In this document: one piece after another, positions 1 to 8,943 of the stretch
Position numbering within the stretch: the first letter of the stretch is position 1
Layout: each line of letters begins with the position of its first letter
Assembly: GCA_013368375.1 (NCBI GenBank)
Contig: JAACJP010000033.1
Location: 372,001-436,000 of the forward strand
DNA length: 64,000 nt
Direction of reading: 5' to 3'
DNA from: Tricholomella constricta
Lineage: Eukaryota > Basidiomycota > Agaricomycetes > Agaricales > Lyophyllaceae
Made by a program: the position numbers and the translations under genes
The notes under the pieces: generated by a model
The model's input: the letters and a program-made list of their open reading frames with translations, nothing else
Database searches by the model: none
Told to the model about the DNA's origin: nothing

Positions 1-666
1 CATTTGTAGCAACACCGTCAGTTGTGGGGGTAATCGATGGGCTTCGTGCAGTTGTATGGTCGACAACACGAGGTTGGCCCATTGTTCCGGTGTTCGGGGT
101 TGATGATCCATCCCCATGGTTTCGACTAGGAGCTCGTGCGCTTGTCGTGAAAACTCTTCCTGCATCATGCGGAGCTCGTAGAGTATTCTTTCGTGGTCTG
201 AACCGTGTAGGAAGGGGTTTTGTTGACGAGCGAAGTGTCCCTGTCCCTCCTCCCGAGCCCTATCCCTCCTCTGGAACATCTCCGGGTGCCTCAACCTTTC
301 GTAATATGACCCGGGAGTCTGGTTACTTGAAGGCGGAGGTCCGGAGGCCGTTGCGGATGGTGGTAAGGGGGGATAGTTGGGCGTGGCGAGTTGGTAGGAC
401 GGGTTGAATACGTTTGAGGGGGTCCGGGGTAGGGGTCGTCGAGGGTCCTGACTGGCTGAGGAAAAGTCCCCCTCGTGTTGGCCTGGTTGGAAAATGTTGT
501 GTTCCAGCCTGGACCTGTTGGTTCCGAAGGTCCCTTGCATCATGTGTCCTGTTGAGGCAGGGGAGGTTTCGAAAGGTGGTGGTGAAGGTCTTCTTTGTGT
601 GAAAGAGGGACCTTCGAAGTTTTGATAGCGGACTGTGGTGTTGGGCTCCACTATCGTCGAGGACAT
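1..666 (-). CDS. Gag-like N-terminal ORF, partial (runs off left edge)
   Basis: On the minus strand the frame starting at the ATG at 666 stays open for 222 codons to base 1, so the gene continues outside the window. The product is rich in Pro, Gln, Ser and Arg (many PPP and PSSN-type stretches), followed by a more helical, charged part with EEF, HELL and RTPEQWANL. This composition and its place directly downstream of a TGT...ACA repeat suggest the N-terminal part of an LTR-retrotransposon Gag; no zinc knuckle or protease is visible yet. Starts MSSTIVEPNTTV. The plus-strand ORFs across the same bases are its shadows. Family assignment is inference; the open frame is seen directly. Confidence 0.55.
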   Translation of the reverse strand, partial: MSSTIVEPNTTVRYQNFEGPSFTQRRPSPPPFETSPASTGHMMQGTFGTNRSRLEHNIFQPGQHEGDFSSASQDPRRPLPRTPSNVFNPSYQLATPNYPPLPPSATASGPPPSSNQTPGSYYERLRHPEMFQRRDRAREEGQGHFARQQNPFLHGSDHERILYELRMMQEEFSRQAHELLVETMGMDHQPRTPEQWANLVLSTIQLHEAHRLPPQLTVLLQM

Positions 667-695
667 GTCCGGTGGGTGGGGAGACCTCGATATTA

Positions 696-1226
696 TGTTA
701 GGACCTTGCGTAGCACGCTGGTTGCGGAGTTATTCCAAGACCACCGAAGCGGACAGGCCTGACGTCGTCAAGGAAGACGGGCTCCGATCGGGTAATCGGA
801 GGTCGTGAGCGTTGACGAGGATGTTCACCGGAGCTTGTTCGAACGAATGAGCACAAGTGATACAATTGCGGAGCTGAGTAAACCGAGAGAGTAAGAGAGA
901 ATAAGAAACGGGAACGGGAACTAGTCGTAACAAATGGTAATATCGAGGTAAAGAGTCTGAAAAGAAGTGGTGCCATCATATATATGGTGGATGTGCGTGG
1001 GAAAGCGTAAGTGATTGCGAGTTTAGGAGCGGTCGTGACAGTTGTAAGGTAAGTGTAAGTAACTCACCCTTAGTCTCGTATAATCGACTAAGGGTATCTA
1101 ATGGTAAGGTAAGGTAATATATATGTATAGTACTGTAACAAAGAGTCTTTGTGGTAAGTAAGAAAGGGACAAAGACCGTGAATGATCGAGCCGACACAAA
1201 GGGCGTGTTCGGTGCTCTCAACATTC
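696..1226 (-). repeat. Candidate 5' LTR of the gag-bearing element
   Basis: Minus-strand sequence immediately upstream of the gag-like ORF. It ends with CCTAACA at 696-702, and possible LTR starts are TGTCACGACC at 1040 or TGTTGGAATG at 1226, so its length is 345 or 531 bp. TG...CA termini and position before gag support an LTR; I cannot see the partner LTR, which would lie off the left edge. Confidence 0.4.
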
Positions 1227-1342
1227 CAACACACAGATCCCACATAGTATAAGCAACTTGAGGGTATAATTGTACACCATGCTATGTGACCTACAATTTC
1301 AGCCAGGGACTGTCAAGGGAACTCTCTTTGTGTAAGGGCAAC
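1227..1342. repeat. Short segment resembling the 3' end of the brc1-like gene
   Basis: Bases about 1228-1305 align at roughly 80 percent by eye with 15114-15195, which covers the last codons, stop and first 3' flank of the BRCT gene. The segment is wedged between two LTR ends. It has no coding capacity of its own here. Confidence 0.5.
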
Positions 1343-1719
1343 TGTTGGGGCAACCTTACGGTAGGACGAATCATGCTGGCAGAGGAGAATCAAAACAGAA
1401 TAGATCAAGGATCTCCAATACCAGAGAGCTGACTACATACAAGGTACTGTACAGACAGATAGTCAGTGGCACATGTATGAGCACATTCCTGACAGTGTCT
1501 GATCCTTGTATTTCAGGGTACGAGCATGAGGTCCGAGAGCTGACATCGGGAGGTTGGGTCATCAGAAGCAGTGTGCCAGGGAAAGAGGATAATTCATTAC
1601 AGGAAGTGTGTAGGTATGTACACCAATACTTGGGTCAGAGTGTTGGGGTCAGGAGTGATCACACGGGTCGGAGGACAGTTGGTGAGCGTCAGAGGGTGCA
1701 AATGAAAGTTCCTCAAACA
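1343..1719 (-). repeat. Solo LTR, family R1 (copy on minus strand)
   Basis: Read on the minus strand it begins TGTTTGAGGAACTTTC and ends GGTTGCCCCAACA. The interior matches the plus-strand copies at about 1930-2321, 6771-7275 and 8394-8830: shared blocks include GACCCAAG, TGGTGTACATAC, GACACTGTCAGGAA and GATTCTCCT. The Gypsy pol remnant at 4.2-6.8 kb ends in an LTR of this family. I see no clean target-site duplication. Confidence 0.65.
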
Positions 1720-1929
1720 GAACCCACCAGCTGCACTCTAGCAGCAAATGGCTCATCAGAGTCGAAGTCAGGGGCATCCTCAACACCTGACAAACATAGA
1801 TTGGAATCATGCAACTCAACAATGTCAAAGTTACACCCACTCTGACTGTCGCTCCTTCCCATTTTTGACAGATCCCAGTCGGGTGGTCGCACATTCCTTA
1901 ACACGTGCAAGCTGTACATACTCCTGTGC
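1720..1929. other. Spacer between two R1 LTRs
   Basis: No convincing coding sequence. Overlapping short ORFs on both strands have no recognisable motif. Probably a leftover of retroelement internal sequence between an inverted pair of LTRs. Confidence 0.4.
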
Positions 1930-2321
1930 CTGGGGGACCTTTTGGATGAGCACTCACATCATGCTCACACCCTCTGACACTTACCAATCGTCCCTACAAC
2001 CTCTGCAATCACTCCTGACCTATCATGATCCTGACTCCAACGCTCTGACCCAAGCATTGGTGTACATACTTATACATCTCCTGTCATTACACATCCCTCC
2101 CAACACATGCCTGGCACTGCTTCTGACAACCCAACATCCTGATGTCAGTTACCCACCCTTGTGCCCATACCCTGAGCCACAAGGATAGGATAGTGTCAGG
2201 AACGTGTTTATACATGTGCCGCTGATCATTTGGTATTATTACATGTACAGTACCTCGTATATAGTTAGCCCTCTGGTATTAGAAATATACAGAGCGGACT
2301 TCTGACCGAAAAGTCTTGCTG
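1930..2321 (+). repeat. Degenerate LTR, family R1 (plus-strand copy)
   Basis: Similar to 6771-7275: both carry CTGACCC(A)AGCATTGGTGT-like, CCCTGAGCCACAAG and TAGTTAGCCCTCTGG-like blocks in the same order. The 5' end is eroded (about 1930) and the 3' part is cut at 2321 by the solo LTR inserted at 2322. Confidence 0.6.
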
Positions 2322-3257
2322 TGATAGAGCTAGAAGGCCTGTAGGTGCTGTGCACAAATAACAAAACAACTAACAACTATAGGGGGCGAGAAGTGTTAAA
2401 TGTTCCCAAACACGCAAGTGTGCCAGGTTAAAAGGTTGTTCTGATGAAGGTAAAGACGATCTGACTCGTAATTAGTCGGACCGACGTCGAGACGACGAAT
2501 GCGATAGTATGCGATCGTTCCCGGATGGAACGGGTTGGCGACGTGACTGTTGGTGTCGGTGGCGCGACAACGAGACGGACGAAGTTAATACGGAGAACTC
2601 ACGGGTTCGGGCGACGGGTACAAGCTGACAGAGACGGCGGTTACGAGTTTACGATGGTGGCGACGGTTTAGGACGAGTTTATACGAGGAGAACGGTTCGG
2701 AGACGACAGAGATGATAGTTTTTGAGCTGTTAACTCTGAATGTGAGGGAAAATACGGGCTGTAATTCACTGGGATCTGTATGTACTACATAGGTGTGTTT
2801 ATATTAAGATTATCGACCCTTAGCGCGACCATGCATGTGTTTCATGTCGGGTTGTTACCAAGTCCAGCTCCACACAACTCATTTTCTGGTGGAATGGTCG
2901 GTGTGGCGTGTTGTTGATCGGTTAGCGGTGTCGGATCGGATATGAGTTAGGGGATAGGGATATTGCGGAGCTCCGTGAGGCAAGCAGATCTTGTGCCGTG
3001 AAATAGGAGACGGAAGGGCAATCCAGAAAACGCGTCATCGGTAGTGTACCCGTTCAGTTGGCGACGCCTGACAGACGAACATGCGTCGTTGCTGGTTGGT
3101 TGCGCGAATATTCCGAATCCCAAAAGCCGAAGGAAGGTCGGCCGATCCAAGTAAGTCGTGTTCGGTTGGTGAGTCGGTCGGTACCACCGTGAGCGTTTCT
3201 AAGCCATTTAGCGTGGTTGGAGGGCCAATTGGTGACAGCTGCAAAGGGTGCATATCA
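2322..3257 (-). repeat. Solo LTR, family R2 (936 bp, minus strand)
   Basis: On the minus strand it begins TGATATGCACCC (3257) and ends AGCTCTATCA (2322). It aligns over its length with the plus-strand copy at 5330-6277; shared blocks include GGATCGGCCGACCTT, GAATTACAGCCCGTATT, GAGTTAACAGCTC and TGTTTGGGAAC. TG...CA ends, an LTR-like size and no coding capacity make a solo LTR the best reading. Flanking 5-mers do not match, so no target duplication is evident. Confidence 0.7.
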
Positions 3258-3498
3258 GCGGGCAACTTCCTGAGCTAGAGTAGTCGTCGCTTATGGACTG
3301 GGGTCCAGTGTGAGATGTAGAGTAAGGCACATTACAATTGCATACCTGGGATCCAGTGTGAGATGTAGAGTAGCTAAGGTACTCTACACTTCGAACAGGA
3401 GATGTATCTGTAGTCATGTGGACCGGATCAGTAGATAAGATTAAAGAAACAGAACGGAGGTGTATGTGGTATCAGCCTGAAGAAATACAGCTGCAACA
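3258..3498 (-). repeat. Copia-type 3' LTR fragment with internal direct repeat
   Basis: On the minus strand a purine-rich CAGGTGGGAG precedes TGTTGCAGC at 3498, the expected junction of a polypurine tract with a 3' LTR, directly downstream of the Copia RNase H fragment. Inside, a motif of about 25 bp containing TCCAGTGTGAGATGTAGAGT occurs twice (about 3302-3326 and 3350-3374). The far end is lost at the solo LTR at 3257. Confidence 0.5.
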
Positions 3499-3539
3499 CT
3501 CCCACCTGATGAAGTGCCAGACTGCATCACTGGAGTCTC

Positions 3540-4110
3540 ACTTGGGTGAGTCGAACTTGCATGTCCATTCACTGACCAAACCCATTCAACACCTGAATTT
3601 GTTGACGAGATCGCGAGCAAGTGCCTTCGTGAGCAAATCGGCGGTCATCTCAAATGTGGGGATGAATGAAGGCATAACCTTTCCGTCTTTGACAGCTTGT
3701 CGAAGCCAGAACCAGTGCCGATCGAGGTGTTTCAGGCACCCCATATGCTTGGGGTGCTTTGTGACAGAGATCGCCGACTGGTTATCCATGTTCATATGTG
3801 AGGGTCCCTTCTGTGGCGCGCCAATGTCGGCAAGGAAGTTGCGCAGCCAGCAGAGCTCACGCCCAGTTTCGCTTGCTGTGATGAACTCGGCCTCAGTGGT
3901 GAAGAGGGCAATGATGCTTTGTATCGCTCTACCTCGCCAACTTCGACTTCGCCCTCCACCACCGTCCGGGATGCAGCATAGGCAAACCCGACGCGTTGTC
4001 ATGTCGTGCCAACTATGGTCATGGAAGTGGCAACCATGCCAACATTGTGCTCCTTAAACCCAAGTTCTTTGCGATTTGCGCGACTGAGGGTCTTGTCACT
4101 GCAGGCATGA
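3540..4110 (-). pseudogene. Ty1/Copia pol fragment: RNase H end
   Basis: The minus-strand frame at 4002-3586 encodes the C-terminal RNase H end of a Copia polyprotein. Visible motifs are ALFTTEAEFITAS, ELCWLRNFLADIG, MDNQSAISVTKHP, LKHLDRHWFWLR and MTADLLTKALARD, all in canonical order. A stop follows the C-terminal KFRC, and the upstream part (the usual G-A-V-S-W region near 3950) is out of register, so the fragment is dead. Reverse transcriptase, integrase and Gag are absent. It is one layer of the nested retroelement block. Confidence 0.85.
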
Positions 4111-4150
4111 GCCCATTCAATCAAGATTTAATTGTCAGATATATTTGAAA

Positions 4151-4222
4151 CATCAGATTTATGTTGAATTTATTTCATTTCACACTCATTATTAAAATAT
4201 ATTCAACATAAAATCCCTGATG
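4151..4222. repeat. Imperfect palindrome with AT-rich loop
   Basis: Arms CATCAGATTTATGTTGAAT (4151-4169) and ATTCAACATAAAATCCCTGATG (4201-4222, three extra bases) are inverted copies around an AT-rich loop of about 31 bp. It sits exactly between the Copia and Gypsy fragments. It could be a tiny MITE relic or simply a hairpin. Confidence 0.55.
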
Positions 4223-4227
4223 TTTTC

Positions 4228-6770
4228 GGCTTCTCCCCGCAGTGTGTACTGGTCGGAGAAGAGGACAATGTGGTGAAAGTGATTTGCAAGGGCAATCGCA
4301 ACAGTGCACAGGAGGACGCAGTCGCCAAGGCAGCACAATTGGTCAAGGCTTCTAAGGTCACCAGCCGCTCCCTACGCTTCGACGAGTGGGGGGAGGAAGG
4401 CGGTCTGCTCACGTTCCATGGACAAATCTATGTCCTGAATGTTCCTGACCTTTGCAGATACATTGTGGAGCAGCAGCATGACTCCAAGGTCACTGGTCAC
4501 CCTGGTCACTGGAAGACACTCGAGCTGGTGTCGCTCAACTACTGGTGGCCCCAGATGTCATGCTTCATCGGTTCGTACACCAGCACCTGTGACATGTGTC
4601 TGTGCATGAAACCTCATTGCCAGCTCACTGTCGGACAGCTGCAGCTGCTTCCCATTCTCGAAGGCCGATAGAATATTGTGTCAGTCGACTTCATCATCGA
4701 ACTCCCAGAGTCCAACAGCCACGACACAATCATGAATATCATGGATTCGGTCAGAAAATGTGTGCACTTCATCGTGTCGCACACGACTTGTTTGGTCTGG
4801 GAGCTGTGAACCTCTACCATCACCTAGAAGCTGCACAGCCTCCCCAACACATTTGTCTTCTGATCGAGGTCCACAGTTCATTGCTGAGTTCACGCGCAAA
4901 CTGTACAGACTCCTGGGTATCAAGCTGTTGGCCTCCTCGATGGCATGCCACCCTCAGACCAACAGACAGACCAAGCGCATGAATCAGGAGCTCAAACAGT
5001 TCCTGCTGGTCTTTTGCAACAAGTGCCAGAATGACTGGGAGGATCTTCTGCCCAACGCCGAGTTCAGTTCAACAACCATGTACATTCAGTAATGCAGCAG
5101 ACCCTCTTCCTGCTCGACACTGGTTGGCATCTGCGCATGGGCTTTAAACCGTGTTGGGGCGCCTCTAAGAGCGAGTCAGCTGACAAGTTTGTGGAACATA
5201 TGAAGGAAGCGCAGGAGGAATCCAAGGCAGTGCTTTCAAAGGCAAAAGACAACATGGAGCGGTATTACAACTAGCAACATGCCCCAGCGCCCGACTACCA
5301 GCCTGGCGACAAGGTGTACTTGGACGGGATGATATGCACCCTTCCGGGCTGATCACTGACCACCATTCCGACCACGATAAACCATTCAGAAGCACTGCGA
5401 CAACATCAGCTGACCCACCGACCAGACACGACGTACCTGGATCGGCCGACCTTTTCCCTTGGTCTTCGGGATTCGGGATACCCATATAATCAACTAGCAA
5501 CTACAATTGTTTTTATGCCAAGTGTAAACGACTGACTTAGTGCCTTACCGATGATGCATCTCCTGGCATGCCTGTCCATCTCCTATCCATGGCATGGATC
5601 CGACGGCCTCACGGAGTTCCACAATCACCAACTTTCCTGATCACATATCCGATCTGGCGCTGATATCCAATCAATAATGCGCCACTCTAAACCTTTCCTC
5701 AGAAACGAGTTGCGCGGTACCAGACTTGGCGACAACTCAGCAATGATATCTGTGCAGTTGTGCTAAGGGCCGATAAACCTTACCATACCATATAAAACAT
5801 ATCCCATGTAGTACATACACCCCCAGTGAATTACAGCCCGTATTATTCGTCATATTCAGAGTTAACAGCTCAGAAACTGTCGTCTTTGTCGCCTCTGAAC
5901 TGTTCTTATCATATAAACTCATTGCAAACCATTGCCACCATCGTAAAAGCTCATAACCGTTGTCATTGTCAGCCCGTGCTCATCGCCTGAACCTGTAAGT
6001 TCTCTGTATTAACCTCATTTGTCTTGTTGTCATACAACTGACACAAACAGTCACGTCATTGACCAGTTCCAGTCAGGAATGATCACATCCTATCACATTT
6101 GCCGTACCATTGTCGGTCCGGCTAATTACGAGTTGGGTCATCCTTTACCTTTGTCAAACTACCCTTTTCAACCCCTGCACACTTGCATGTTTGGGAACTT
6201 TTAACACTCCTCGCCCCTTTTAGTTGTTAGTTGTTTTATTGTTGTGCACAGCACCTGCAAGCCTTCTAGCTCTATCAACGACCAACATTTCTACGACCTG
6301 ACCGTCAAAAAAACTGTCACATTGCTATCTAGGCCCCTTCATTGTGCAAAGGCAAGTCAGCTAGCTTGCTTACCATCTCCTACTGCCTCTGACCATGAAG
6401 CACATTCATCTGGTATTCCATGTCGTGAAACTTGTCCCTGCCATCACCAACCTGGTTGAGGGTCGGCAGTCCAATCTACCGCCGCCACCAGACATCATCG
6501 ACGATGAACCCCACTAGGAAGTCCACAAAATCCTTGACAGTCGCATCTTCTGCAAGGAACTCCAGTATAAAATCTTGTGGAAAGGCTATGGCTACAAGGA
6601 AGCTTTGTGGGAGCCCCGGGAGCACATCGCCACCCCCGACCTGGTTCACAAGTTCTATCGCGACAATCCTGATGCCGCACGCCACATCTGTAGCATTTTC
6701 ACTCTATCTCCCGCCGTCTACACCACCATCACCCCGCACCAAGCTGTTGTGATACAAAGGGGGGCGGTGA
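4228..6770 (+). pseudogene. Chromodomain Gypsy (Ty3) pol fragment: integrase to chromodomain, interrupted
   Basis: Plus-strand remains of a chromovirus polyprotein. From 4240 comes the spacer VLVGEEDNVVKV, then an H2C2 integrase zinc finger at about 4480-4610 (GHPGHW...YWWPQM...CDMC). The integrase core covers 4681-5090 (VDFIIELPES, DRGPQFIAEF, CHPQTNRQTKRMNQELKQF), with the conserved PDYQPGDKVYL at 5290-5325. The protein is then broken by the solo LTR at 5330-6277 and resumes at about 6278: PSKKLSHCYLGPFIV, MKHIHLVFHVVKL, and the chromodomain ILWKGYGYKEALWEPREHI at 6560-6640. Several stops and frame changes make it inactive. A purine tract (AAAGGGGGGC) leads into the 3' LTR at 6771. Confidence 0.88.
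5330..6277 (+). repeat. Solo LTR, family R2 (948 bp, plus strand) nested in Gypsy pol
   Basis: Begins TGATATGCACCC and ends AGCTCTATCA, matching the inverted copy at 2322-3257 end to end. It splits the Gypsy pol between the PGDKVYLD and KKLSH motifs, which proves insertion after that element. The flanking bases CGGGA and ACGAC are not an exact duplication. Confidence 0.75.
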
Positions 6771-7275
6771 TGTTAGGGGAACTCCCGCTCGTGCCCTTCG
6801 ACAATCACCGACTGTTCCCTGATTCATGTGATCATCCCTGACTGATCAATTGCGACTCTGACCCCGACGCTCAGACCCAAGCATCGGTGTACATACTTAC
6901 TTACTTCCTGTCATTTCTCCTTCCTCCTTGCGCATGCCTGATGCCGATCCCAATGAGCTGACATTCTGACATTGGCTGTCCCACCTGGTGCCCGTACCCT
7001 GAGCCACAAGAATTGGACAGTGTCAGGAACATGTCCATACATGCGCCGCAGATCACTCGTTATTATTACATGTATAGTACGCCATGGAGAGCTGGCCCTC
7101 ACGTACTACACTCATATATAGTCAGCCCTCTGGCATCTGAGAATCCTTTACACTATTCTCTTTGGATTCTCCTTTGCCAGGTAAGCCCTACTTACATTTG
7201 TTACTGTACATCAGTATAACTTTGGATTCCTCTTTGCCAGTATGACTAAGCTCTACTAAAGAGGTTGCCTTAAAG
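6771..7275 (+). repeat. 3' LTR, family R1, of the Gypsy fragment
   Basis: Starts TGTTAGGGGAACTC right after a purine tract. It shares blocks with the three other R1 LTRs, including CTGAGCCACAAG, GACAGTGTCAGGAAC and TAGTCAGCCCTCTGGCAT, and ends near GAGGTTGCCTTAA. A TTTGGATTC(T/C)(T)CTTTGCCAG motif is duplicated near its 3' end. Confidence 0.7.
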
Positions 7276-8393
7276 GCAGCCCCCTGAACAAATCACATCA
7301 CCATTGCAACATTGCGAGACAAGGACTACACTACCAACCGATGTGCCTGAAATGTTGTTACACTTGATGAAATAGATGTCCTCTCGGGAGAAGACAGAAT
7401 TGTCTACCTATGCTTCGAACAATACCTGATGCTGTTTTGTCACCCATGCCTCACATTTAGCTCAGGTCAATGTCCAGCAAGAATCTCTTAGTGAGATTCA
7501 TGACAGACATCAACTGAATAGTAGTTTGATGCAGGCAGGATTTTGAGCATTACATTTCTACCACGTGATTTGTGTGTTGAACTTTAAGCTTTTTTCGCTC
7601 AGCTAATTTGCAAATGGCCCATTGAGCAATGGCGGAAAATGGACATGCTCTACTGAACCAATTGATCGCAGCTTACATGCATACAAAGCATGATCTAACT
7701 GTTTAGGTCCTTGTAATCTGTAGTCCCTTTTGACACCGCACATCTAAACTTTCTACAGGACTACCTCAAAGAAAACTTTTTAAAGTAGCACAAAATTGGG
7801 TCAAATGTGCCAGGGCCAAGTATATGGATGCCAAGAAACTATGCAGGTGAGCCAATCCTCCTTTTGTTCAATGTTGTTCATTGAAGCTGATATTGCTTAA
7901 CTTTTTTGCTATAATTTTCAATGAGGACTGCAAAGCCCATAGCAAGGGTTACGTTGATGGGCTTGTCACATCAACCACACAGGCTTGAAACTCCCTGTCC
8001 TCGGCAATGAAGTATAATGATCATTTTTTACTCCTGCTGCCACCCTCCATAGCATAATCACAATGTACTTAACCCAATCAAATGTATTCCTTGATATTGA
8101 AAAATATCTGTGCAAACACCACCTTATACAACTGACAGGCATGTTCCCGGCGACAAGGAAAGCTACAATTTTATCTCTCCGATGCCTCTGCAAAGATATA
8201 TCATAGTGACATCAGCGAGACATTGCTCTCCTAGGTTTTGACTGTTGAGCTCAGGCAGATCCAGGTCAGATGTCAACAGATGTCGCTGTCATCGTCCAGC
8301 AATGTCTGACCCAAATGTGGTTCTTACATCTGAACTGAATGGGTGTGTACTGGACTACTTCACAGAGTTGTTGCAATTCAAGAGGGGGGATGA
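7276..8393. other. Gene-free decayed retroelement interior
   Basis: No ORF with a recognisable domain on either strand. Because it ends with a purine tract (AGAGGGGGGA, 8381-8390) directly before the LTR at 8394, it is best read as the eroded 3' interior of another R1-family element. Confidence 0.45.
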
Positions 8394-8830
8394 TGTTAGA
8401 AGAACTACTACTCATGCCCTCTGATGCTCACTGATCATCCCTCAACCATGTACAATCGCTCCTGTCCTGATCTCAATCCCATCCCTGATGCTCTGACCCC
8501 AGCATTGTGTGTACACTTATATATTTGTTTAACTCCCTTTCCAATGTAGTGACCCAATCCTGATGTTGTGGCCATCAATCTGATCTTGTGCGCCGTATTC
8601 TGAGCCATGAGGGATGAACACTCTTGAGAATGTGTTACATACACGTGCTGCACACCATTGTTTAATTAACTATATAGCATGCCTTCCAGTATTGAAGAGC
8701 TCTGAGACTATTCTCTTCAGATTCCCTTTTGCTAGGTGAGTGTTACATACATTTATTTACTATTCAATTAATATAACTTAAGATTCTCCTTTGCTACTGT
8801 GACTCACTACACTGTAAGGTTGCCCTAACA
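8394..8830 (+). repeat. LTR, family R1 (437 bp)
   Basis: Starts TGTTAGAAGAAC and ends GGTTGCCCTAACA, giving clean TGTTAG...CTAACA ends. The upstream polypurine tract marks it as a 3' LTR. The interior aligns with 6771-7275 (CATACACGTGCTGCA, TTCAGATTCCC, TAAGATTCTCCTTTGC). Confidence 0.75.
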
Positions 8831-8943
8831 GTATTTGGGTCCTCTTTCTCCAGTGCATGCAATTTGGTCTGCACAAGAGTCAAATTCTCCTATTACACTG
8901 GAAAAAAATACTACTGGCAACAACATATACAAAAGTAAGTTAC

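Noticed and set aside
24..602. Plus-strand ORFs of 127 and 62 codons at the left edge
   Set aside because: They are shadows of the longer open minus-strand gag-like frame; composition follows its reverse complement.
2322..6277. Reading the inverted 940 bp repeats as the terminal repeats of one 4 kb transposon
   Set aside because: Each copy has its own TG...CA ends and interrupts a different older sequence. The DNA between is Copia plus Gypsy debris in opposite orientation, not a coherent element.
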